Positions 50,949 to 58,789 of a DNA stretch of 64,000 bases are shown one piece after another. The position numbers were made by a program, and so were the translations under genes. The notes under the pieces are model-generated. The model saw only the letters and a list, made by a program, of their open reading frames with translations. It was not told the DNA's origin and did not search any database. This DNA is from Oscillospiraceae bacterium (lineage in GTDB: Bacteria > Bacillota > Clostridia > UBA1381 > UBA9506): the NCBI GenBank assembly GCA_015068905.1, contig SVJQ01000006.1:1-64000 (forward strand), read 5' to 3'. Within the stretch, counting starts at the first letter, position 1. Each line of letters opens with the position of its first letter.

Positions 50949-51998
50949 TTAGTTTTTCTTTTCTGTTTCTGATTCAAGCACCATAGCGCCCAGCTCTTTT
51001 GCTGTAATCTCGCCGTATTCATCAGACTTCACAGCCGGGCGACCGTCATAATGCAAAATTGCATATTCAAGCAGATCAATATCTTTAATGTTAAAGCAAA
51101 CAGGTGTTGTACCGGGTTGATTAAACAGCGCCATTGCCTGCTTTAGCTCTTCTTCTTTTTCGGTTTTTATTTCTAACAGCTGTTTGTTTTTCCCCACGAT
51201 TTTGCCGGAAAAATCTAAGAACATAATCTCATCTTTTGAGCAAACTGCATTGATGGTGGGAAAATCCGGTCTAAAGGGTGACAACTGCCACACACTTTTA
51301 CTTGCCGCTGCCACAAAAGCAGGACTGCCGCAAGATAAGCCAAGCATTGCGCTTTTTTGATGCACAAAAGAGGGAATGTAATCACTGTATTCCTCCGGCG
51401 ACAGAAAAGAACCGGAGTTATTCATTGCAAACAGGGGCACCGTTGCAAACGCCTGCAACTCAGATAATACGCTTAAGGCGTCATCAATATACATATCTGT
51501 GCAGCCCACAGCACAAACATCAAGTGCCTGCAGCGTAATTAAAAGTGACACTGCGCGGCGGATGGAAGCATCATCTTCACCGACAGAAATCCCAGCGCAT
51601 ACCGGCAGTGATGTTGCTTCACGAATAGCATACCACGCGCATTTTGCGCTGACTGCGTCACGGACATTTGTCAGAAAAATCATGGAGACTTCCATCTGGT
51701 CAAGATAGGTTGCCTGACGAACAACAGATTCGTAATAAGCATCAAAGTCCTCGTCAGAAGACAAGCCATCTGCCGGCGCCTCAATCTGTCCGGCTACAAA
51801 TGCTACGTCTTCTGCCGCATCAAAAAATGCTTCCAGTATCGCTTCATCTTCGTCATTAAAACGCCTGAAGGCAGGCGCCAACAAAAGGTTAGCCCCTGCC
51901 TGAACATAGTCTTCTAATATCGCCGGATTTGTACCATCCGCCGTTGCCATAATTAAAATGTTTGATTTTAAAATTTCTTTTAACTGAGATGTGGTCAT
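50949..51998 (-). CDS. Homocysteine-methyltransferase-fold protein lacking zinc ligands
   Basis: 349 residues. The order of segments follows the MetH homocysteine S-methyltransferase barrel: ATADGT (for DGAMGT), FVAGQIEA (for FVAGSIGP), a FDAYYESVVRQA helix, AKCAWYAIREATSLPVCAGIS, then a VPLFAMNNSG strand and LGLSCGSPAF (for the CC-G-T loop). The three zinc cysteines of the family are not kept: the first aligns near Asp168, the second is Ser222, and only Cys223 remains. Methyl transfer to homocysteine is not expected. The last ~100 residues match nothing I know. The call is by manual alignment only. Confidence 0.55.
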   Translation of the reverse strand: MTTSQLKEILKSNILIMATADGTNPAILEDYVQAGANLLLAPAFRRFNDEDEAILEAFFDAAEDVAFVAGQIEAPADGLSSDEDFDAYYESVVRQATYLDQMEVSMIFLTNVRDAVSAKCAWYAIREATSLPVCAGISVGEDDASIRRAVSLLITLQALDVCAVGCTDMYIDDALSVLSELQAFATVPLFAMNNSGSFLSPEEYSDYIPSFVHQKSAMLGLSCGSPAFVAAASKSVWQLSPFRPDFPTINAVCSKDEIMFLDFSGKIVGKNKQLLEIKTEKEEELKQAMALFNQPGTTPVCFNIKDIDLLEYAILHYDGRPAVKSDEYGEITAKELGAMVLESETEKKN

Positions 51999-52011
51999 AC
52001 TGCACCGCCCT

Positions 52012-53364
52012 TTATTGCTCTAAAATGCTTTCAATTATATCAATCATACTGTCAATCTGTCTTTTGCGGATGAGGAGGTTTCCCTCGCCGTTTACCTTGA
52101 CAAGATAATTTCTTTCATCAAAGCTGAGGCACTTAACAACCGTTTGGCTGCCGTCACGTTTTTTATAAGTAATGGTAAAGGCCGTCTCGCCGCCGCCGGT
52201 GGCTGTAAAATCGTCCAAAATAAGACCGATAACAGCCTGATATGCTGTTGTAAAATCATCCTTTTCTATCTCTTTATTGTTGATTTTATAAGCGCCATCA
52301 TCTGATGCAGGCACAATCATTGTAAATGTTTTATTTAAGCCGGTAAGATGAACCTCTGCTACATCTTTGATATTTTCAATATGAACAAGCTTATCAATCA
52401 AATCAAAATAGCTCAGTTCAAGAAAATCAAGCTTCTCTGTCGCCACAAGATATACAGATTGATTGCCCTTCAGGCGGATGTAGGTGCCTGACTCCTCTTT
52501 TTTACCCACAGTAACGGTATAGCTTTTTGACTTATCCTGCGAAGCAATGGTATAAACTGCGCGTGGGTTGTTAAAACCATAGTCTTTACCGCTTTCAGGA
52601 ATCGGAATCACACTAACTGCCTTTTGAGACAAAAGATTGGTAAAAAGATCATTCTGAAGTCGGTAGGCGTTTGTTTTTTTGTGGAGCGGCGTTTTCATTG
52701 TCCATTCAAAAGCATCCGCTTCACCCTCCTGAGACAATTTAACTTTCTCTAAGGTAATGGTCTCTCCACCGGTGCGCGCAATTTTAATAAAACCAATCTC
52801 CTCCGCATCCATAGTGTAAATATTATTATCCATTAAGGCGGACAAAGAACCTGTCAGGGTATTACAACCGGAAGTGCTCTTGGTGTATACTTTGGTTTCT
52901 CCTTCAACCATCAGGTAAGAAACGGAGTTTTCAAAGGTAGCAGCACCAATCAAAATCTTAACCGTGGTACCGTCTTTCAGCTTAATCTCAACAGTTCTTT
53001 CAGGCTTATCCAGCCCATAGGGCGAAAGGTCCTGCGCGTTTTCACTCACCATATCCTGACCGACAATGTTTGCACATTCATACAGAAGACTTTCCACGCT
53101 TGGTGCATGCAAAACAACGGAAGGGTCTTTTGTCACAATCCATGTTTCGTTCTGTAATGCTAGGGTATATGTTTCCTCAGGATTCGTAACAGTCACAGAC
53201 TCAATATTATCCTTTTCTGTTTGATAAACAGTAATTGTATCAGGCAAGTCCGGTGTAACCACTTCGTCCTGCTTCGGTTCAATTTTTGATACTGCAAAAA
53301 GACCGCCGCCCAAAAGCAAAATCACCAATATGATAATCCCAATATTTCTATATGTTTTTTTCAA
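52012..53364 (-). CDS. DUF4340 membrane-anchored protein
   Basis: 450 residues starting at a TTG (53362-53364) with AAAGGATG upstream. One N-terminal membrane helix (about 8-27) precedes a large extracytoplasmic beta-rich part made of repeated DUF4340 units (for example GLDKPERTVEIKLKDGTTVKILIG and YGFNNPRAVYTIAS). DUF4340 proteins usually accompany GldG-type ABC-2 exporters, but no ABC gene adjoins. Function unknown. Confidence 0.85.
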   Translation of the reverse strand: MKKTYRNIGIIILVILLLGGGLFAVSKIEPKQDEVVTPDLPDTITVYQTEKDNIESVTVTNPEETYTLALQNETWIVTKDPSVVLHAPSVESLLYECANIVGQDMVSENAQDLSPYGLDKPERTVEIKLKDGTTVKILIGAATFENSVSYLMVEGETKVYTKSTSGCNTLTGSLSALMDNNIYTMDAEEIGFIKIARTGGETITLEKVKLSQEGEADAFEWTMKTPLHKKTNAYRLQNDLFTNLLSQKAVSVIPIPESGKDYGFNNPRAVYTIASQDKSKSYTVTVGKKEESGTYIRLKGNQSVYLVATEKLDFLELSYFDLIDKLVHIENIKDVAEVHLTGLNKTFTMIVPASDDGAYKINNKEIEKDDFTTAYQAVIGLILDDFTATGGGETAFTITYKKRDGSQTVVKCLSFDERNYLVKVNGEGNLLIRKRQIDSMIDIIESILEQ

Positions 53365-53399
53365 TCCGATTCATCCTTTCAAGCACAATACACAGTATC

Positions 53400-53428
53400 A
53401 TTTTACACGATTCAAGCGGGGAATGCAA
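53400..53428 (-). promoter_or_regulatory. Promoter of the DUF4340 gene
   Basis: Minus strand TTGCAT (53423-53428), 17-bp spacer, TAAAAT (53400-53405), in the gap after birA. It may drive DUF4340, the MetH-like gene, recR and the genes beyond. Confidence 0.68.
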
Positions 53429-53455
53429 GCAAACGTTCAGGCTGACATAATTTGT

Positions 53456-54256
53456 TTACAAAACCGGACGCACCATAGTGACTTCCCCTGTTTCAAGAAC
53501 ATCTGTCTCTCCACTGTTTCTCACAATCACAAGTCGTGCACACTCATCAATCGAAACGGCTTTGCCTACAAAGCTCGCGCCGCTCTTTATGTAGCTGATG
53601 GTTTTGCCCAGCACACAAGAACAATCCCGGTATACTTGCAAAAAATCAACACAAGGCAAGGCATCATAAAAGCAGAACCAGTGCTTGAGAATCGCTGCAC
53701 AAAGTTCTAACCTGTCCGGCGCTTTACCGCAAATTTCATCAAGGGATGTAGCAATTTTCTGTATTGCATCGGCATAGCCACCCTCAGGTGGTGCCAGATT
53801 CACACCAATGCCTAAAATAACATACGAAAACGAACCATCCGGTGCAAATTGGCTTTCTGCCAATATGCCGCAAAGCTTACGTTCCTGACACAACAAATCG
53901 TTCACCCATTTAATGTCAGTCTGTACGCCTGTCAGCTCGTAAATTGCCCGATGCACAGCAACCGCACCGCAAGCAGTAAGCAGACCTGCATCCTGCTGGT
54001 GTTTCTTCGGACGCAGAATAAGGCTCATATACAGTCCGGTTCCATCCGGAGAATAAAAACGCCGCCCCACTCGCCCGCGACCATTTGTCTGACCCTCTGC
54101 AAGGACAACCGTTCCCTGAGTGGCACCGTTTTGTGCCAGCTCTTTTGCCACATCATTGGTAGAGGTAACAAAATCATAACAATACGCCACCGAAAAAAAA
54201 GCTTCTTTCCGAAGCAAGGCCGTTAATTTTGACTCTGAAACAGCATCTCGATTCAC
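53456..54256 (-). CDS. birA: Biotin--[acetyl-CoA-carboxylase] ligase, HTH-less
   Basis: 266 residues starting at GTG (54254-54256), AAGGTGAT upstream. The catalytic loop GRGRVGRRF is preceded by TSTNDVAKELA, with biotin-binding KWVNDLL and a C-terminal SH3-like domain. The N-terminal DNA-binding domain of bifunctional BirA is absent, so it ligates biotin but should not repress transcription. Confidence 0.95.
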   Translation of the reverse strand: MNRDAVSESKLTALLRKEAFFSVAYCYDFVTSTNDVAKELAQNGATQGTVVLAEGQTNGRGRVGRRFYSPDGTGLYMSLILRPKKHQQDAGLLTACGAVAVHRAIYELTGVQTDIKWVNDLLCQERKLCGILAESQFAPDGSFSYVILGIGVNLAPPEGGYADAIQKIATSLDEICGKAPDRLELCAAILKHWFCFYDALPCVDFLQVYRDCSCVLGKTISYIKSGASFVGKAVSIDECARLVIVRNSGETDVLETGEVTMVRPVL

Positions 54257-54274
54257 ATAATCACCTTCTATAAT

Positions 54275-54303
54275 ATTGTACTACAAAACACCCTGTCAGT
54301 CAA
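54275..54303 (-). promoter_or_regulatory. Sigma-A promoter of birA
   Basis: Minus strand TTGACT (54298-54303), 17-bp spacer, TACAAT (54275-54280), so the birA leader is very short (about 20 nt). Confidence 0.78.
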
Positions 54304-54339
54304 GGGTTTTAAGAGCACGAGCAACCACAAAACAGCTTG

Positions 54340-54368
54340 TCATAAACATTGTTTTTTATGAATATAAT
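54340..54368 (+). promoter_or_regulatory. Possible SigE-type promoter of spoIIP
   Basis: TCATAAA (54340-54346) and AATATAAT (54361-54368), 14 bp apart, resemble the mother-cell SigE elements (-10 CATACAAT, 6 of 8). A sigma-A reading of the same region has a 20-bp spacer and is poor. This is weak evidence. Confidence 0.35.
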
Positions 54369-54398
54369 GATAAAAACAAAAGAAAGGAAAAAAAGACT

Positions 54399-55484
54399 AT
54401 GCGAAGACACAAACGAGCCTTTCATGGCCACGTTTTTCACCTGAGAAAAATTCTCTTGCCGTTGGCAGGATCTCTGACTGCCGCATTGATCATAGCGCAG
54501 TTATCATCAAAGCTGCCTTTTTCAGCATTGTCATCAGATTTTTTTCTTGACAGTCTTTCTCAAACCGTTCTGGCATTTGGTACAGAGACAAAAACAACCC
54601 TGCAGTTTTCTGCCTATGATGTATTGGAAAACTCAATTTTAAGTATAAAAGCCTCAGATGTTATGCAAAAAAAATATGCCGCCAAATACGGCGGCATTGT
54701 CAAACAGGAAATTAAAAAGAAGGCTGTGCCCCAGCCCGATGTTTTAATGGGAAACGTTTTAGAAACAGATGTTTCAAGCGATAAGATCACTTTCATTAAC
54801 ACGCCCGGAGTCAATGTGGATGTAAATGCGCTTTTGCAAATGCCACTTTCTTTTTCACTGCCCGCCGGTCAGCCTCAGGTGCTCATTGTCCACACTCACA
54901 CCTCAGAAGCCTATGCTGAGAGTCCAAATGCAAGAAACGAAAGTTCTGATATGAATGTTGTCCGAGTCGGCGAGGCAATTAAAGATGCCTTAACAAGTGC
55001 CGGCATCGGGGTCATACACGACACAACGCAAAATGACAACCCTTCCTACAACCAATCCTATAAAAAGGCACTTTCTGTCATCGAAAAAAATCTTAAAGAG
55101 CATCCGACAATTGAAATTGTTTTGGATATCCACAGAGATTACATCAAACGGGACGACGGCACCCTCATAAAGCCTACCACAACCACCAAAACCGGCGAAA
55201 AAGCAGCACAAATCATGTTCGTTATGGGAACAGACTCTATGGACCTGTACCACCCGAATTGGCGGCACAATCTTGCTTTTGCTACGCAGATTCAGAACCG
55301 GCTTTTATCCACAGAACCGGGGCTTTGCCGCTCTATCAACATCCGAACAGAGCGTTTTAACCAACACGCAACCCCCGGCTCAATGATTATTGAGGTCGGC
55401 ACAGGTGCCAACACGTTAGAAGAAGCCGTCAATGCCGGCAAGCTGACCGGAAAAGCCATTGCCACCGTTTTAAAAAAACAGTAA
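54399..55484 (+). CDS. spoIIP: Stage II sporulation protein P (spore amidase/endopeptidase)
   Basis: 361 residues from the ATG at 54399 (AAAGGAAA upstream, spaced about 10). One N-terminal membrane helix (about 22-42) precedes the SpoIIP catalytic domain from about residue 165: QVLIVHTHTSEAY with zinc His, then ETEIVLDIHRD-like and MIIEVGTGANTLEEA. It acts with SpoIID/SpoIIM to remove septal peptidoglycan during engulfment and implies a spore-former. It ends 2 bp from spoVAD (convergent). Confidence 0.93.
   Translation: MRRHKRAFHGHVFHLRKILLPLAGSLTAALIIAQLSSKLPFSALSSDFFLDSLSQTVLAFGTETKTTLQFSAYDVLENSILSIKASDVMQKKYAAKYGGIVKQEIKKKAVPQPDVLMGNVLETDVSSDKITFINTPGVNVDVNALLQMPLSFSLPAGQPQVLIVHTHTSEAYAESPNARNESSDMNVVRVGEAIKDALTSAGIGVIHDTTQNDNPSYNQSYKKALSVIEKNLKEHPTIEIVLDIHRDYIKRDDGTLIKPTTTTKTGEKAAQIMFVMGTDSMDLYHPNWRHNLAFATQIQNRLLSTEPGLCRSINIRTERFNQHATPGSMIIEVGTGANTLEEAVNAGKLTGKAIATVLKKQ
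54666..54697 (-). terminator. Terminator-like hairpin antisense within spoIIP
   Basis: The minus strand reads ATGCCGCC, 6-nt loop, GGCGGCAT, A, then T8. This is a complete intrinsic-terminator form lying opposite the spoIIP coding sequence. Confidence 0.45.
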
Positions 55485-55486
55485 TC

Positions 55487-56506
55487 TTACGACGGAACTA
55501 CAATGCTGACCGCATGAGCAACGCCGGGCATGCTTTCTCCCTGCTGAACAGAAAGAGTGCTTTGCAGGGCACCGGTTGCCATAAACAAAAGTCTGTGAAG
55601 CTGTTTTTCTTTTAAAAGTTTATACAAGTACCCGCAAAAGGTCAGCCCTGCACAAGCACAACCACTACCCCCTGCGTGGGTATCCTGCTTTTCTCGGTCA
55701 AAGATAATCAAGCCGCAGTCGTTGTAATTCTGACTCAGGTCATACCCTGTCTTGCGAAGCATATCCACCACAACCGACTTACCCACAAGACCCAGATCGC
55801 CGCTGACAATCAGGTCATAATAATCCGGTGTTCTTCCTGTGTCTTTAAAATGATGAAGCAACGTATCTACTGCCGCCGGCGCCATAGCGGCTCCCATGTT
55901 GTTGGCGTCTGTAATACCCATATCCACAATCCTGCCGTTGGTTACGCAATCAATCACAGGTCCCTCGCCATCAGAGCCTACAACGGCGCAGGCAGAGCCT
56001 GTTACCGTCCATTGCGCTCCCGGTGGGCGCTGACCGCCATACTCCAAGGGGAAGCGGAACTGCTTTTCTGCTGAACAAAAGTGGCTGGAAGTAATAGCGG
56101 CACAAAAATCAGCATATCCACCATCAATAAAGCTAGCTGCCATAGAAAGCCCCAACGCCATGGTAGAGCAAGCGCCGTAAAGGCCAATAAAGGGGATGCC
56201 AAAATCGCGGATGCCATAGCTTGTACCCGTGCATTGATTTAAAAGGTCGCCGCCAAACAGATAGTGAATCTTGTCAGGTGCAACACCGCTGTTTGAGAAA
56301 GCCTCCGATGCCGCGCGCCTTGCAAAGGCACTCTCTGCCTTTTCCCACGTTTTTTCACCTAAGACATTATCTTCAGCCACCACATCAAAATAAGAGCCGA
56401 TAGGTCCCTCTGACTCCTTTTTCCCTGCAACTGAACCCGTCCCTAAAATAACAGGCGGTTTTTCATAAAAAATCGTTTGTACGCCTCTTCTTTTTTCTGC
56501 ACCCAT
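55487..56506 (-). CDS. spoVAD: Stage V sporulation protein AD
   Basis: 339 residues, matching the SpoVAD length. It has a thiolase-like fold with LYGACSTMALGLSMAASFI (position of the thiolase Cys), ITSSHFCSAEKQFRFPLEYGGQRPP and ACAVVGSDGEG. SpoVAD binds dipicolinic acid in the spore inner membrane channel. spoVAC and spoVAE, usually adjacent, are not here. It is followed on the opposite strand by spoIIP with no obvious terminator between them. Confidence 0.95.
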   Translation of the reverse strand: MGAEKRRGVQTIFYEKPPVILGTGSVAGKKESEGPIGSYFDVVAEDNVLGEKTWEKAESAFARRAASEAFSNSGVAPDKIHYLFGGDLLNQCTGTSYGIRDFGIPFIGLYGACSTMALGLSMAASFIDGGYADFCAAITSSHFCSAEKQFRFPLEYGGQRPPGAQWTVTGSACAVVGSDGEGPVIDCVTNGRIVDMGITDANNMGAAMAPAAVDTLLHHFKDTGRTPDYYDLIVSGDLGLVGKSVVVDMLRKTGYDLSQNYNDCGLIIFDREKQDTHAGGSGCACAGLTFCGYLYKLLKEKQLHRLLFMATGALQSTLSVQQGESMPGVAHAVSIVVPS

Positions 56507-56595
56507 TTCGTTTCCCTTTCAACATTTTTCTTTTAGTTTTTTCTTTTGCCGATATTTTATGCAGAAAAAAATCTAAAAAAATATAGAAAAATGTA

Positions 56596-56624
56596 TAGAC
56601 AAACCGCTTTTTTTGTACTATACT
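56596..56624 (+). promoter_or_regulatory. Sigma-A promoter of the folT riboswitch transcript
   Basis: TAGACA (56596-56601), 17-bp spacer, TATACT (56619-56624), just upstream of the riboswitch. Confidence 0.82.
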
Positions 56625-56647
56625 AAGTGTGTAATAATTAAATATTT

Positions 56648-56752
56648 GGCAGAGTAGGTTTTGATGCGTTAAGTGACAGTCGGACGGGAAGTTGCCGCTG
56701 TACGAAAAACATACACCGTGTGTTTGCGGTATCATAACTGCATTCCGCTGCC
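56648..56752 (+). ncRNA. Tetrahydrofolate (THF-I) riboswitch
   Basis: The region holds the conserved blocks of the THF-I aptamer in order: GGCAGAGTAGG, GCGTTAAGTG, GGACGGGAAGTTGCC, CGAA, GCGGT, then CTGCATTCCGCTGCC closing P1 with the 5' GGCAG. The gene behind it is a folate ECF transporter, as in Streptococcus mutans folT. The expression platform is not clear: a T7 tract (56777-56783) follows without a strong hairpin. Confidence 0.9.
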
Positions 56753-56819
56753 ACGAAAAGAGCCGGAAGCACCTCCTTTTTTTGTGGCGAATATGCCAAC
56801 GAAAGGACGTGTTATTTTT

Positions 56820-57332
56820 ATGCAAAAAAAATATTTCTCAACAAAAAAAATAGCAACTGTTGCGCTGCTCCTTGCACTGCACATTGTTGTGACAAGGTTC
56901 GTGGCTATCGAAACACAAATTTTCAGAATCAGTTTCAGTTTTATACCCACATCACTTTGCGCTATGCTGTTCGGACCGTGGGTTGGTGCTGTTTTTGGTT
57001 TTGTTGCTGATTTTTTAGGGATGCTGATTTTTCCAAAAGGTCCCTACTTCCCCGGTTTTGGTATTAACGAGGCGCTGTATGCCTTTATATACGGTATGTT
57101 TTTGTTTAATAAGAAAAAGAATTTTAAACATATCATCCTCTGTTTGCTGCTGCAGACTTTGACTATCGATTTAGGGCTTTCTACTCTCTGGCTGCACATT
57201 TTATATCAAAACCCTGTTTGGGTTATCTTGTCCGGTCGCATTATAACAGCACTTGTAATGTTCCCTATTAAGGTTCTTGGCATTAAATTCACTTGGGAAC
57301 TGATCGGTGCAAAAATTCCATTCACAAAATGA
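56820..57332 (+). CDS. folT: Folate ECF transporter S component FolT
   Basis: 170 residues from the ATG at 56820. Six membrane helices with the FolT-type segments SFSFIPTSLCAMLFGPWVGAVFGF and FPKGPYFPGFGINEALYAFIYG are present. It binds folates and docks on a shared EcfT/EcfA module encoded elsewhere. The AAAGGA ribosome site is about 13 nt from the ATG, rather long. The upstream THF riboswitch supports the substrate. Confidence 0.94.
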   Translation: MQKKYFSTKKIATVALLLALHIVVTRFVAIETQIFRISFSFIPTSLCAMLFGPWVGAVFGFVADFLGMLIFPKGPYFPGFGINEALYAFIYGMFLFNKKKNFKHIILCLLLQTLTIDLGLSTLWLHILYQNPVWVILSGRIITALVMFPIKVLGIKFTWELIGAKIPFTK

Positions 57333-57350
57333 TTTTTTAAATTGTATAAT
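57321..57350 (+). promoter_or_regulatory. Candidate promoter of Asn/Gln-rich mini-gene
   Basis: TTCACA (57321-57326), 18-bp spacer, TATAAT (57345-57350). It overlaps the end of folT. Confidence 0.5.
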
Positions 57351-57421
57351 TTCTGAATTTTTGTTTACACTACTAAACAGCACATACCCAAAATTCAAAC
57401 AAAAATTCAGGAGGAATAGTC

Positions 57422-57556
57422 ATGAATAACAAAAACAACAATCAGCAGAACAACAACCAGAACAATAATCAGCAGAACAAAAATAATAACAACAACCAGC
57501 AGAATAAAAACAACAATCAGTTCAATAACGAAAAAAACAACAATAACAACTACTAA
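57422..57556 (+). CDS. 44-residue Asn/Gln-rich protein, unknown
   Basis: A short complete frame with a strong AGGAGG site 8 nt upstream, its own likely promoter and a terminator. The product has 28 Asn, 8 Gln and 4 Lys among 44 residues, with single Phe, Glu and a C-terminal Tyr. It has no hydrophobic segment or signal peptide, so it should be soluble and disordered. The DNA is a purine-rich run of AAC/AAT/CAG/AAA codons without exact tandem units. Asn/Gln-rich small proteins occur in spore-formers, and spoVAD/spoIIP lie nearby, but a spore role is speculation. Confidence 0.72.
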   Translation: MNNKNNNQQNNNQNNNQQNKNNNNNQQNKNNNQFNNEKNNNNNY

Positions 57557-57563
57557 TCATCTA

Positions 57564-57598
57564 AAAAGCCGTTCCGATTCCGGAACGGCTTTTCTTTT
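57564..57598. terminator. Bidirectional terminator after the Asn/Gln-rich gene
   Basis: Stem AAAAGCCGTTCCG / CGGAACGGCTTTT followed by CTTTT, with an A-run on the other side serving the convergent gene at 57597. Confidence 0.92.
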
Positions 57599-58733
57599 AT
57601 TCAATACAGCTGTATACAATATTTCTGATTCGTCTGTGAATAATCGGTTCTTTTGAGTTGTGCATATGCTGCGCATAATAAACAGCCAACTCGTTTTCAG
57701 GGTCAATAAGCGCATAATTACCGGTTGCACCACCCCACGCAAATTCGCCAACAGGACCATTCGAACCACCTGCCACCGGGTCATACATAGTGCGAACGCC
57801 TAAACCATAGCCATAGCCCGGCATGTGATTTTTCGCATATTCAAAAAATGCATCAAGCACAGCACCTGTCAAATGATTCTTTCGCATCAAATCAATGGTG
57901 CGCTTGCCTAAAATCTGCTCACCGGAAGGTGTTTTACCGCCACAGGCCATACAATCAGCAAAGCGGATATAATCATCTACGGAAGATACTAAACCTGCAC
58001 CACCGCTTGCATATTCAGAGCCAAAGCGGAAGATATTGACACCGGAGATTTTCTCAGCATAGCCTTTTTCATCTGAGAACATAAACATAGGTGCAAGACG
58101 TTTTTCCTTTTCTTCATCCATAAAATAAGATGTGTCATTCATCTGCAAGGGGTCAAACAGATTCTTGCGACAATAATCTTCTAAACCCATGCCGCTGACA
58201 ACTTCAATCAGCGCACCGAGTACATCGTGACACAGGCTGTATTCCCAACAGGTACCCGGCTCAAAAATCAATGGTTCTTTCGCAAAAGCACGAACGGTAT
58301 CAACGGTTGGACAACGATGATCAGTTTCTTTCTTTGCATTTATAATGGCGTTTCTGCGGATATCATAATCAAAGCCGGCTGTCATCGTAAACAAATCGCG
58401 AATCAGAATCGGATTTTTTGCCTGACGGACAAGTCCGTTTTCCTTTACATACATGGTTTTAAATTCAGGTATGTAATCATACAGCGGATCTGTCAGTAAA
58501 AATGCACCTTTTTCAAAAAGCTGAAGTGCCGCTGTACAGGTCACCGGCTTTGTGGCTGAGTACATATTGTAAAGAAGGTCCGGCGTCACGGGCTGTTTTG
58601 TTTCCGGATCAGCAAATCCCGACTGATGACGAAACACTTCTTTTCTGTGGTGATATACTATACAGTCAGTCCCCGGAACACCAAGGCGCTCAGGAATGGC
58701 ATCTAAAAATGCCCTTAAATTTTTAAATTTCAT
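57597..58733 (-). CDS. Beta-lactamase-fold serine hydrolase
   Basis: 378 residues from the ATG 58731-58733 (GGGGGA upstream). The class C/DD-peptidase fold has Ser-x-x-Lys in SATKPVT (near residue 60), Tyr-Ser-Leu in place of Tyr-x-Asn (WEYSLCHDV), and a third-box-like AWGGATGN. There is no signal peptide, so it is probably cytoplasmic, an esterase or peptidase rather than an antibiotic-resistance enzyme. It lies 56 bp after clpE. Confidence 0.87.
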   Translation of the reverse strand: MKFKNLRAFLDAIPERLGVPGTDCIVYHHRKEVFRHQSGFADPETKQPVTPDLLYNMYSATKPVTCTAALQLFEKGAFLLTDPLYDYIPEFKTMYVKENGLVRQAKNPILIRDLFTMTAGFDYDIRRNAIINAKKETDHRCPTVDTVRAFAKEPLIFEPGTCWEYSLCHDVLGALIEVVSGMGLEDYCRKNLFDPLQMNDTSYFMDEEKEKRLAPMFMFSDEKGYAEKISGVNIFRFGSEYASGGAGLVSSVDDYIRFADCMACGGKTPSGEQILGKRTIDLMRKNHLTGAVLDAFFEYAKNHMPGYGYGLGVRTMYDPVAGGSNGPVGEFAWGGATGNYALIDPENELAVYYAQHMHNSKEPIIHRRIRNIVYSCIE

Positions 58734-58756
58734 AATAGTTCCCCCGGATGTATATA

Positions 58757-58780
58757 CGGGCAGAGGTACTACTCTGCCCG
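58757..58780 (-). other. GC-rich hairpin between clpE and hydrolase gene
   Basis: CGGGCAGAG / CTCTGCCCG, 9-bp stem with a 6-nt loop, without a T-run on the minus strand. It may be an mRNA processing or stabilising stem. Confidence 0.5.
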
Positions 58781-58789
58781 CAAAATACA

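Noticed and set aside
57354-57389. SigG-type promoter (TGAAT and CATACCC) for the Asn/Gln-rich gene
   Set aside because: The elements are 23 bp apart, outside the 17-18 bp expected; a sigma-A-like pair at 57321-57350 fits better.
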